From Alphaproteobacteria bacterium (GTDB lineage: Bacteria > Pseudomonadota > Alphaproteobacteria > Rhodobacterales > Rhodobacteraceae), in NCBI GenBank assembly GCA_024277955.1, contig JAJRUE010000031.1, positions 1 to 6,896 of the forward strand: a DNA stretch of 6,896 nt, in the 5' to 3' direction. Below are positions 1-6,527 of this stretch, piece after piece; within the stretch, counting starts at the first letter, position 1, and the number at the start of each line of letters is the position of its first letter. The notes below the pieces were generated by a model. It was not told the origin of the DNA. It searched no databases and worked only from the letters and a program-made list of their open reading frames with translations. The translations under genes and the position numbers were made by a program.

Positions 1-966
1 GAAAAACACGCGCTGGCCAACCCCGAAGTTCTGTGCCTCAGCGCCGATCTGACATCGTCCTGCGAAATCGACAGGTTCCGCGACAACCACCCGGACCGGT
101 TCCTGTCGCTGGGCATGGCCGAACAGAACATGCTGTCATTCGCCGGCGGGCTGGGGCTGGCGGGGTTTCGCCCCTTCATCCACAGTTTCGGCGTGTTCCT
201 GTATCGGCGGCCCTACGATCAGCTGATGGCCTCGATCGCCTACCCGCGGCGCAAGGTGCGCCTGATGGGGTTTCTGCCCGGCGTCACCACGCCCGGCGGC
301 ATGACCCACCAGGCGATCGAGGATATCGCGGTGATGCGCTCGATCCCCAACATGACGGTGCTGGAGACCGGCGACGCGACCGAGGTGGAAAGCATCTGCG
401 AAGCCGCCGACAGCATCGACGGGCCGGTCTACGCGCGCGTGCTGCGCGGCTCGGTCCCGCGGCTGTTCGACAGCCCGATCAGGGTCGGCGAAATCCGCGA
501 ACTGGCGGGCGGTTCGGACGTGCTGGTGATCACTGCCGGCATCACCACCGAAGAAGCCCTGCGCGCCCGCGCCGCCCTGGAAAGCGCCGGGGTTTCGATC
601 CGGCACCTGCACCTGCACACGATCAAGCCGTTCGACGAAGCGGCGCTGCTCGATCACATCGCGTCGGTTCGCGCCGGGGTGGTGACGCTGGAAAACCACG
701 TTACCGAAGGCGGCATCGGTTCGCTCGTGGCCGAGGTGATCGCCGATCACGGGCTGGGCAAGCGCCTGGTGCGGCTGGGGCTGAAGGATACCTACGCGCA
801 CGGCGGATCGCGCCCCTATCTGATGAAATACTACGGCCTGGACGCCACCGCGCTGGTGCGCGGCATCGAACGGCTGATCGGCGAGGATCTGAACATCTCG
901 GAAGACCAGCTGGACGCGGCGCGTGTCGAAGCCGTCCATTCCACCGCCAAGGCGGAGGGCCTGTGA
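1..966 (+). CDS. Transketolase C-terminal subunit (5' end outside window)
   Basis: Thiamine-diphosphate-dependent transketolase, second half of a split enzyme: it carries the pyrimidine-binding domain and the C-terminal transketolase domain, and needs a separate N-terminal subunit, presumably encoded just upstream. The reading frame is open from base 1, so 321 residues are visible; the methionine at 115 is internal. Seen: LGMAEQNM (window residues 37-44) with the Glu (41) that activates the cofactor, the family motif THQAIEDIAVMRSIPN (102-117), and the C-terminal block LENHVTEGGIGSLVAEV followed by a G-x-x-D-T-Y-A-H-G-G segment and KYYGL. The usual Gly-Asp/Glu-Gly before THQ reads Pro-Gly-Gly here, which may affect substrate choice. 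The stop overlaps the start of the RuBisCO-like gene by one base, so the two are probably translated together. Known split transketolases include the apulose-4-phosphate enzyme AptA/AptB as well as ordinary pentose-phosphate enzymes; the sequence alone does not choose between them. Confidence 0.93.
   Translation, partial: EKHALANPEVLCLSADLTSSCEIDRFRDNHPDRFLSLGMAEQNMLSFAGGLGLAGFRPFIHSFGVFLYRRPYDQLMASIAYPRRKVRLMGFLPGVTTPGGMTHQAIEDIAVMRSIPNMTVLETGDATEVESICEAADSIDGPVYARVLRGSVPRLFDSPIRVGEIRELAGGSDVLVITAGITTEEALRARAALESAGVSIRHLHLHTIKPFDEAALLDHIASVRAGVVTLENHVTEGGIGSLVAEVIADHGLGKRLVRLGLKDTYAHGGSRPYLMKYYGLDATALVRGIERLIGEDLNISEDQLDAARVEAVHSTAKAEGL
954..959 (+). promoter_or_regulatory. Ribosome binding site for the RuBisCO-like gene
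   Basis: GGAGGG lies six bases before the ATG at 966, inside the end of the transketolase gene. It fixes the start of the RuBisCO-like gene and supports efficient re-initiation across the TGATG junction. Confidence 0.75.
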
Positions 967-2093
967 TGGCGGAGCGCTTCCGCGTCACCTACCGGATCTT
1001 CGCCGGCGACAAGGGCGAAGCCCGTGCCCGCGCCCTCGCGGTGGCGCTGGAACAGACCGCGGAAATCCCGCAGGACGTGGTGCCCGAGGGCCATGTGCGC
1101 GATGAAATCCTGGGCCGGGTCGAAATGCTTTTGCCCGAAGCCACTGGCCGGTTCCGGGCCACGATCAGCTATTCGCCCGACAGCGTTGGGCCGGATCTCG
1201 GGCAGTTGCTGAACGTGATCTTCGGCAATTCCTCGATCCAGACCGGGCTCAAGGTGGTGGGGCTCGAACTCGGCGCCACGCTGAGCGCGCGTTTTCGCGG
1301 CGCGCGTTTCGGCGCGCGCGGGCTGCGCGAGCTGACCGGCAAGGCGCAGGGCGGGCTGGTCTGCCCGGTGATCAAGCCGATGGGCCTGCCCACGGCTGAT
1401 CTGGCCGACACCGCCTACCGGGTCGCGCTGGCCGGCGCCGATATCGTGAAAGAGGATCACGGCCTGGCCAACCAGCCCACCGCCCCGTTTCGCGTCCGGG
1501 TGCCGGCGATTGCCGATGCGGTGGCGCGCGCCAATGCCCGCCGCCGCGCCGATGGCGATGGATCGCGCGCGCTCTACTTTGCCAACCTGCCGCGCGGCGG
1601 CGGCGACCTGCTGGCGGACGCACGGTTTGCCCGCGAGGCCGGGGCCGATGGCCTGCTGGTGATCCCCGGTCTGCACGGGTTCGACGCTATCCGCACGCTG
1701 GCAACCGACCCCGGCCTGACCCTGCCGGTCATGGCGCACCCCAGCTTTCTCGGCCCGCATGTGCTGAGCGAAAACACCGGCTTCAGCCACGCGATGATTT
1801 TCGCGACCCTGATGCGGCTGGCGGGCTCCGATATCTCGATATTCCCGAATTTCGGCGGGCGCTTCGGCTTCAGCCGCGACGAATGTGCCTCGATCGTGGA
1901 CGGGTGCCGCTGCGCGAACGGCCCCGGCCGGCCGATCCTGCCCAGCCCCGGCGGCGGCATGTCGATCGACCGGATGCCGGAACTGCGCGCGCTTTACGGC
2001 GAAGACTGCGTCTACCTGCTGGGCGGCGGTCTGCTGCGGCTGGGCGAGCGGATCGGCGACGGGGTGCGCGAGATGGTGGCGGCGCTGGCCTGA
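966..2093 (+). CDS. RuBisCO-like protein (form IV), probable sugar-phosphate enzyme
   Basis: Cytoplasmic member of the RuBisCO large-chain family, 375 residues against about 420-475 for most relatives, with a short N-terminal domain. By my hand alignment to RuBisCO numbering: Asn88 matches N123, Lys137 in VIKPMGL matches K175, Lys162 matches the carbamylated K201, Asp164 matches D203, and His258 matches H294. The phosphate-binding glycines are kept (GGG at 329-331 and 353-355). K177 is Met, E204 is His165, and the loop-6 lysine K334 is absent: that region reads FPNFGGRFGF. It should therefore not fix CO2, but it probably still binds a metal and a phosphorylated enolisable substrate. Known functions of such proteins include methionine-salvage enolase/isomerase and, in D-apionate breakdown, 3-oxo-isoapionate-4-phosphate transcarboxylase/hydrolase or decarboxylase. 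The overlapping transketolase gene favours a sugar-phosphate role; the exact reaction is unassigned. Confidence 0.9.
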   Translation: MAERFRVTYRIFAGDKGEARARALAVALEQTAEIPQDVVPEGHVRDEILGRVEMLLPEATGRFRATISYSPDSVGPDLGQLLNVIFGNSSIQTGLKVVGLELGATLSARFRGARFGARGLRELTGKAQGGLVCPVIKPMGLPTADLADTAYRVALAGADIVKEDHGLANQPTAPFRVRVPAIADAVARANARRRADGDGSRALYFANLPRGGGDLLADARFAREAGADGLLVIPGLHGFDAIRTLATDPGLTLPVMAHPSFLGPHVLSENTGFSHAMIFATLMRLAGSDISIFPNFGGRFGFSRDECASIVDGCRCANGPGRPILPSPGGGMSIDRMPELRALYGEDCVYLLGGGLLRLGERIGDGVREMVAALA

Positions 2094-2146
2094 CGCCGCG
2101 TCCAACCCCGCCGCTCGGCCCCGCCTCTCGGCCCTGCCATCGCCGC

Positions 2147-2935
2147 TCAGGCCCGTGTCGCGGCCCGATCCAGGCGCATCGCGTCCAGCACCGCGGCGAC
2201 CCTTTCGGCATTGTTGCGCGCCAGGCTTCCGTCGCGGTGAGTGAGCGAGTTTTCGAACCCCACCCGGATCTTGCCCCCCTGGCGCGCCCCGGCCACCAGG
2301 CAATCGGTTTCGCCGCGGCCAAAGGCGCAGACCATCCAGTCGGGGGTCAGGTCGCGCCCCGACAGCCAGACCATGAAGGGGGCCAGATCGCCCGGCGCGC
2401 TGTTCTGGTCCTTGCTGTGGCGGCCCAGCACGAACAGCAGTTGCAGCGCCGGATCGTGCAGCGCCGCTTCCGGCAGCACGGTTTCCAGTTTGCGGCAATC
2501 CTCGACATCGTAGAGGATGTGCTGAACCCGCATCCCGCGCGCGCGGCAGTCGTGGTAAAACGCAGCCGCATCGACCGGGTCGGTATCGGCCAGCATTTCG
2601 CGCACCGCGATCGACACCAGATCGGCGCCGCTTTCCAGAGTAACCCGGCGCTGGTGCGCCGCCCCATAGCGCCCGGCGGCTTCGGTGGTGATCTGCAGCG
2701 CCATGCCCGGCACCGCGCGCCCCAGTTCGGCAAGCGCTTCGCGATAGCGCCCCGCGTCCAGCAGGTGCGCCCCGTCGTCATCGCGCAGGTGGATGTGCAG
2801 CCCGTCCGCGCCGGCGGCGAAACAGTCGCGCGCGGTTTCGACCAGTTGCGCCAGGGTGACCGGCAGCGCCGGGTGGTCGGCGCGGCTGCGGCGTGCCCCG
2901 TTCGGGGCCACCATGACGCGGGGCAGGGCGTTCAC
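2147..2935 (-). CDS. Beta-keto acid cleavage enzyme (BKACE, DUF849)
   Basis: Zinc-dependent TIM-barrel enzyme, 262 residues, slightly short for the family (about 275-310). The family condenses a beta-keto acid with acetyl-CoA and splits the product into acetoacetate and a new acyl-CoA. Seen: N-terminal strand VAPNGARR (9-16), zinc ligands His47 and His49 in HIHLRD, ITTEAAGRYG (82-91), and RVGFENS (224-230) with Glu228 as third metal ligand, followed by SLARNNAE. By comparison with the lysine-fermentation enzyme Kce (recalled numbering), the position of Glu14 is Arg15 here and that of Asp231 is Asn229, so the substrate is probably not a cationic amino-keto acid. The GTG start at 2935 overlaps the aminotransferase stop (GTGA), which implies coupled translation. 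It converges on the RuBisCO-like gene 53 bases away; that gap is C-rich with a repeated CTCGGCCC but has no T-tract or obvious terminator. Confidence 0.92.
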   Translation of the reverse strand: MNALPRVMVAPNGARRSRADHPALPVTLAQLVETARDCFAAGADGLHIHLRDDDGAHLLDAGRYREALAELGRAVPGMALQITTEAAGRYGAAHQRRVTLESGADLVSIAVREMLADTDPVDAAAFYHDCRARGMRVQHILYDVEDCRKLETVLPEAALHDPALQLLFVLGRHSKDQNSAPGDLAPFMVWLSGRDLTPDWMVCAFGRGETDCLVAGARQGGKIRVGFENSLTHRDGSLARNNAERVAAVLDAMRLDRAATRA

Positions 2936-4251
2936 AGCACCGCCCGGAAGGCGGTCGAAATCTTGTCCACGATTTCGCCGATGTGGGTTTCCTCGAGGAT
3001 GAAGGGCGGGGCCAGCAGGATGTGATCGCCCCGCCGCCCGTCCAGCGTGCCGCCCATCGGATAGCAGATCAGGCCGGCCTCGAAGGTGGCCTTTTTCAGC
3101 GCCTTGTGGATAGCGCGTTCCGGGGCAAAGGGTGTTTTCGCGGCGCGGTCCTCGACCAGTTCGATGCCCCAGAACATGCCGCGCCCGCGAATGTCGCCCA
3201 CATGCGGGTGCTGGCCAAAGGCATCCTGCAATGCCGCCCCCAGCCGCGCCCCCATGTCGGCGGCGCGCGCCACCATCGCGCCATCGGTGAGTTTCGTGAC
3301 CACCGCCAGCGCCGCGGCACTGGCCACCGGGTGGCCCACATAGGTGTGGCCGTGCTGGAAGAACCCGCTGCCGCCCTCGATGGCGCGGTAGATTTCACCG
3401 CTGCACAGCATCGCCCCCACCGGCTGATAGCCCGCGCCCAGCCCCTTGGCGATGGTGACGATATCGGGGGCGATGCCTTCCTGTTCGCTGGCGAAAAACG
3501 TGCCGGTGCGCCCCATGCCGCACATGACTTCGTCCAGGATCAGCAGAACCCCGTGGCGGTCGCAGATTTCGCGGATACGCTGGAAATAACCCGCAACCGG
3601 CGGCACCGCGCCCAGGGTTGCGCCCACCACCGGCTCGGCGACAAAGGCCATCACGTTTTCCGGGCCCAGCCGCTGGATTTCGGCGTCCAGTTCGTCCGCC
3701 ACGCGCTGCCCGTAGTCGCGTGCGCTTTCGCCGGGCGCGCGACCGCGGTATTCGTAGCAGGGGGCGATGTGGCTGGTGTCCATCAGGATCGGGTCGAACG
3801 GTTCGCGCCGCCACATGTTGCCGCCGGTCGCCAGCGCCCCCAGCGTGTTGCCGTGATAGCTCTGACGGCGGGCGATCACGCGGTGGCGCGTCGGCTGGCC
3901 GATCTCGAGGAAATACTGCCGCGCCAGTTTCAGCGCCGCTTCGACGGCTTCCGAGCCGCCGGACACCAGGTAGACCCGCTCGATCCCCGGCGGGGCGTGG
4001 GCGATCAGCTTTTCGGCCAGCGCTTCGGCCGGGTCCGAGGTAAAGAACGACGTATGCGCAAAGGCGACGCTGTCCAGCTGGTCCTTGATCGCGCGCGTCA
4101 CCTCGGCGTCGCCGTGGCCTAGGCAGGACACCGCCGCGCCGCCGGATCCGTCGAGATACGCCTTGCCGTCGGCATCGAAGATGTAAACGCCCCGGGCGCG
4201 CGTGGCCGTGGGCAGAGAGGCCCGGCAATGGCGCGGAAATACGGATGACAT
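2932..4251 (-). CDS. Class III PLP-dependent aminotransferase
   Basis: Omega-type transaminase of 439 residues, the normal length for the class III (ornithine/GABA/beta-alanine) family. It moves an amino group, usually a terminal or beta amine, to a keto acid such as pyruvate or 2-oxoglutarate in the cytoplasm. Seen: SGGSEAVEAALKLAR (98-112) for cofactor phosphate contact, YHGNT (132-136), Glu206 in AEP, LDEV (239-242) with Asp240 that pairs with the PLP ring nitrogen, the Schiff-base Lys269 in AKGLGAGYQPVGA, and HTYVGHP (302-308). The ATG at 4251 is chosen because a strong Shine-Dalgarno precedes it and the family N-terminus begins here; an in-frame ATG at 4329 lies upstream of the predicted promoter. 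It is the first gene of a two-gene unit with BKACE and is read divergently from the RpiR regulator. The amine donor cannot be named; the BKACE partner makes a beta-amino acid attractive. Confidence 0.93.
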   Translation of the reverse strand: MSSVFPRHCRASLPTATRARGVYIFDADGKAYLDGSGGAAVSCLGHGDAEVTRAIKDQLDSVAFAHTSFFTSDPAEALAEKLIAHAPPGIERVYLVSGGSEAVEAALKLARQYFLEIGQPTRHRVIARRQSYHGNTLGALATGGNMWRREPFDPILMDTSHIAPCYEYRGRAPGESARDYGQRVADELDAEIQRLGPENVMAFVAEPVVGATLGAVPPVAGYFQRIREICDRHGVLLILDEVMCGMGRTGTFFASEQEGIAPDIVTIAKGLGAGYQPVGAMLCSGEIYRAIEGGSGFFQHGHTYVGHPVASAAALAVVTKLTDGAMVARAADMGARLGAALQDAFGQHPHVGDIRGRGMFWGIELVEDRAAKTPFAPERAIHKALKKATFEAGLICYPMGGTLDGRRGDHILLAPPFILEETHIGEIVDKISTAFRAVL

Positions 4252-4256
4252 GGCGG

Positions 4257-4264
4257 TCCTTTCC
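4257..4264 (-). promoter_or_regulatory. Ribosome binding site for the aminotransferase
   Basis: On the minus strand GGAAAGGA sits five bases before the ATG at 4251. It decides the start in favour of 4251 over the in-frame ATG at 4329. Confidence 0.75.
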
Positions 4265-4279
4265 AGGCGGTTTCGGCGG

Positions 4280-4308
4280 ATTGAAACACACAGATCACTG
4301 GTTGACAA
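4280..4308 (-). promoter_or_regulatory. Predicted sigma-70-type promoter for aminotransferase-BKACE
   Basis: Read on the minus strand: TTGTCA (4308-4303) matches the -35 consensus at five of six bases, then a 17-base spacer, then TTCAAT (4285-4280) matching the -10 at four of six. Transcription would begin near 4273, giving a short leader that holds the GGAAAGGA site. The -10 overlaps the first TTGAAACA repeat. This is a sequence match only, in an AT-richer patch of a GC-rich region. Confidence 0.5.
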
Positions 4309-4338
4309 TAGTTGAAACAAATGAAACACTCTGTTTTA
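4281..4338. repeat. TGAAACA repeats, candidate operator
   Basis: TTGAAACA occurs at 4281-4288 and again at 4312-4319, and TGAAACA a third time at 4322-4328 (steps of 31 and 9 bases). The third copy forms an imperfect inverted repeat with TGTTTTA at 4332-4338 across three bases (one mismatch). The copies cover the leftward -10, the rightward spacer and the rightward -10. This is the expected placement for a regulator controlling both the aminotransferase unit and itself. The RpiR protein encoded next door is the obvious candidate; the MarR protein is the alternative. Confidence 0.45.
4302..4330 (+). promoter_or_regulatory. Predicted sigma-70-type promoter for the RpiR regulator
   Basis: A perfect -35 TTGACA (4302-4307) is followed after 17 bases by AACACT (4325-4330), a weak -10 with three of six consensus bases. 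Its -35 shares five bases with the -35 of the opposing promoter, so the two probably compete for polymerase. Transcription would start near 4337, leaving a leader of about 70 bases before the GTG at 4410. Confidence 0.45.
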
Positions 4339-4346
4339 CCGGGATG

Positions 4347-4380
4347 GCGAACGCCGCTTGCCATGGCTTGTTCGCTTTTT
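4347..4380 (+). terminator. Terminator-like hairpin in the RpiR leader (possible attenuator)
   Basis: GCGAAC-GCC (4347-4355) can pair with GGC (4365-4367) and GTTCGC (4370-4375). This gives a nine-pair stem with a two-base bulge and a nine-base loop, followed immediately by TTTTT (4376-4380). No gene ends upstream on this strand, and the hairpin lies between the predicted transcription start and the Shine-Dalgarno site, so it would act in the leader. Five Ts is modest and chance cannot be excluded. Confidence 0.35.
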
Positions 4381-4397
4381 CGGGTTCACCAATCGAC

Positions 4398-4401
4398 GGA
4401 G
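4398..4401 (+). promoter_or_regulatory. Ribosome binding site deciding the RpiR start
   Basis: GGAG, within GACGGAGA, lies eight bases before the GTG at 4410. It favours this GTG over the in-frame ATG codons at 4245 and 4344, which lack a comparable site. Confidence 0.65.
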
Positions 4402-4409
4402 AAATCCGC

Positions 4410-5273
4410 GTGTCCGAGACTTTCGAAAACCGCCTGGCGCGCAACTACGCCACGCTCAGCGAACGCCTGACCCAAGCGGCCGAGTTCATCCTGGGTCACC
4501 AGGTGGATGTGGCTACCAGATCGCTGCGCTCGATCTCGCGGGAATCGGGGCTGGCCCCGGCAACCTATTCGCGCCTGGCCCGGGCGCTGGAATACGACAA
4601 TTACGAAGAGCTGCGCGATGCGATGCGGGTGTCGGTCGGCTACCGCGTCAACCTGTTTTCCGAACGCGCAAGGCGGCTGCAAAGCGAACATGGCACCGGG
4701 CGGCACGATTTCCAGACCCGCCATATCGTCGCCTGCGCCGAAAACATCCAGGAACTGGCCGCAACCCTGGCGCCCGAGCAGCTGGAAGCGACCGTCGAAC
4801 GCCTGCACGAGGCGCGCCGGGTCTGCGTGGCCGGGGCGCTCGGGTCGATGGGGATCGCCGAATACCTGGTCTACATGGCCGACTACTTTACCGACAACTG
4901 GCAGTTGGCGGGCGGCGCGGGGGCATCGCTGGGCAGCGCGCTGGCCGGGCTGGACCGGCGCGACGTGCTGGTGGTCATCACCAAGCCGCCCTTTGCCAGC
5001 AGCATCATCCGCGCCGCCGAAGTTGCGCGCGAACAGGGGGCGTTCGTGGTGGTCATCACCGACAGCCTGTCCTGCCCGGCGCTGACCCATGCTTCGGCCA
5101 GTTTCGTGGTGCCGACCCAAAGCCCGCATTTCTTTTCGTCCTACGCCGCCACGCTGGTGCTGTGCGAGACCATCATCGGGATGCTCACCAGCCGCGCCGG
5201 GCCCAGCGCGCGCCGCCACATTGCCGATGTGGAAAACCGCAACCGGCAGCTTGGCGCGGTGTGGGACGGGTGA
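4410..5273 (+). CDS. RpiR/MurR-family transcriptional regulator (HTH plus SIS domain)
   Basis: DNA-binding regulator of 287 residues from a GTG start, the usual family length. The N-terminal HTH_6 domain covers about residues 1-77 (SLRSISRESGLAPATYSRLARAL at 38-60 is the helix-turn-helix core). A SIS sugar-phosphate-sensing domain covers about 110-260, with VAGALGSMGIAEYLVYMAD at 140-158 and the second strand-turn-helix DVLVVITKPPFASSIIRAA at 185-203. The standard SIS Ser-x-Ser-Gly turn is Lys-Pro-Pro-Phe here, so the ligand may not be an ordinary phosphosugar. It is transcribed divergently from the aminotransferase across a 158-base control region with repeated TGAAACA motifs, which suggests autoregulation and control of that operon. 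Starts further upstream (ATG 4344) would add about 22 residues not typical of the family. Confidence 0.9.
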   Translation: MSETFENRLARNYATLSERLTQAAEFILGHQVDVATRSLRSISRESGLAPATYSRLARALEYDNYEELRDAMRVSVGYRVNLFSERARRLQSEHGTGRHDFQTRHIVACAENIQELAATLAPEQLEATVERLHEARRVCVAGALGSMGIAEYLVYMADYFTDNWQLAGGAGASLGSALAGLDRRDVLVVITKPPFASSIIRAAEVAREQGAFVVVITDSLSCPALTHASASFVVPTQSPHFFSSYAATLVLCETIIGMLTSRAGPSARRHIADVENRNRQLGAVWDG

Positions 5274-5370
5274 CGGGCCGCGCAGGCAACCCCCAAAGGG
5301 GCGCGCCGGCTGTGGCCATCGCCGCCACGAGCCGCTATCGTGTCGTATCCCTATGCCCGGACGAGCCGAG

Positions 5371-5805
5371 ATGACCGATCCAGTTGACGACGACCGCCCG
5401 CCTTACCGTCTGGATGACCAGGTCGGGTTCCTGCTGCGGCGCGCCTCGCAGCGCCACCTGTCGATCTTCAGCCGCAAGATACCAGAGCTGACCTCGATGC
5501 AGTTCGCCACCCTCGCCAAGCTGAACGAAGCCGGGGCGCTTTCGCAAAACGCGCTGGGCCGGCTGACGGCGATGGATGCGGCGACGATCAAGGGGGTGGT
5601 CGACCGGCTGGGCAAGCGCGGCCTGGTGCAGACCGAAAACGACAAGACCGATCGGCGGCGCACCATCGTGTCGCTGACCACCGCCGGGCGCGAGATGTTC
5701 GACGGGCTGGAAGCGGCGGCCCATGCGGTCAGCCAGGAAACCCTGCGCCCGTTGTCGGACGCCGACCAGGCGATCTTTCTGCACCTGCTCAGAAAGCTGA
5801 CCTGA
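5371..5805 (+). CDS. MarR-family transcriptional regulator
   Basis: Winged-helix regulator of 144 residues, typical for MarR proteins, which act as dimers and usually respond to small aromatic or organic acids or to oxidation. Seen: N-terminal dimerisation helix (DDQVGFLLRRASQRHLSIF), a helix-turn-helix around residues 54-80 (ALSQNALGRLTAMDAATIKGVVDRL) and the diagnostic wing motif DKTDRRRTIVSLTTAGREMF. The ATG at 5371 is preferred because GACGAG precedes it, although the site is weak; an in-frame ATG at 5353 would add six residues. The 97-base gap after the RpiR gene holds a small CCCCC-AAA-GGGG hairpin (5290-5301) and no clear promoter, so it may be read with the RpiR gene or from its own weak promoter. 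It ends 26 bases from the oppositely read ABC genes. Its target is unknown; the importer genes are a reasonable guess. Confidence 0.9.
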   Translation: MTDPVDDDRPPYRLDDQVGFLLRRASQRHLSIFSRKIPELTSMQFATLAKLNEAGALSQNALGRLTAMDAATIKGVVDRLGKRGLVQTENDKTDRRRTIVSLTTAGREMFDGLEAAAHAVSQETLRPLSDADQAIFLHLLRKLT

Positions 5806-5831
5806 CGCCCGGCGGAGCAAATGGCGAAACC

Positions 5832-6526
<695 letters not shown>

Positions 6527-6527
<1 letters not shown>

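Noticed and set aside
1285..1322. GCGCGCG-rich repeat tract
   Set aside because: It encodes ARFRGARFGARG in the RuBisCO-like protein, at the place of the family F-x-G-P-x-x-G segment, so it reflects coding constraint and codon bias, not a separate repeat element.
2094..2146. Terminator between the two converging operons
   Set aside because: The gap is C-rich with a repeated CTCGGCCC at 2114-2121 and 2127-2134 but shows no stable inverted repeat with a T-tract on either strand.
831..2498. 555-codon open frame on the minus strand
   Set aside because: Shadow of the RuBisCO-like gene in GC-rich DNA; it spans two genes and the intergenic gap, and its translation is rich in Arg, Ala and Gln with no domain.
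2983..4122. 379-codon open frame on the plus strand
   Set aside because: Antisense to the aminotransferase, which has all family motifs; the plus-strand translation resembles no protein family.
4252..4329. Upstream ATG at 4329 for the aminotransferase, adding 26 residues
   Set aside because: The extension would be encoded across the predicted promoter and operator repeats, while ATG 4251 has a strong ribosome site and the normal family N-terminus.
4245..4409. Upstream starts (ATG 4245 or 4344) for the RpiR regulator
   Set aside because: 4245 lies before the predicted promoter and overlaps the aminotransferase start; 4344 lacks a good ribosome site. GTG 4410 has GGAG at eight bases and begins with the usual family sequence.
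5290..5301. CCCCC-AAA-GGGG hairpin after the RpiR gene as a terminator
   Set aside because: The stem is only four pairs and there is no following T-tract, so it cannot be supported as an intrinsic terminator.
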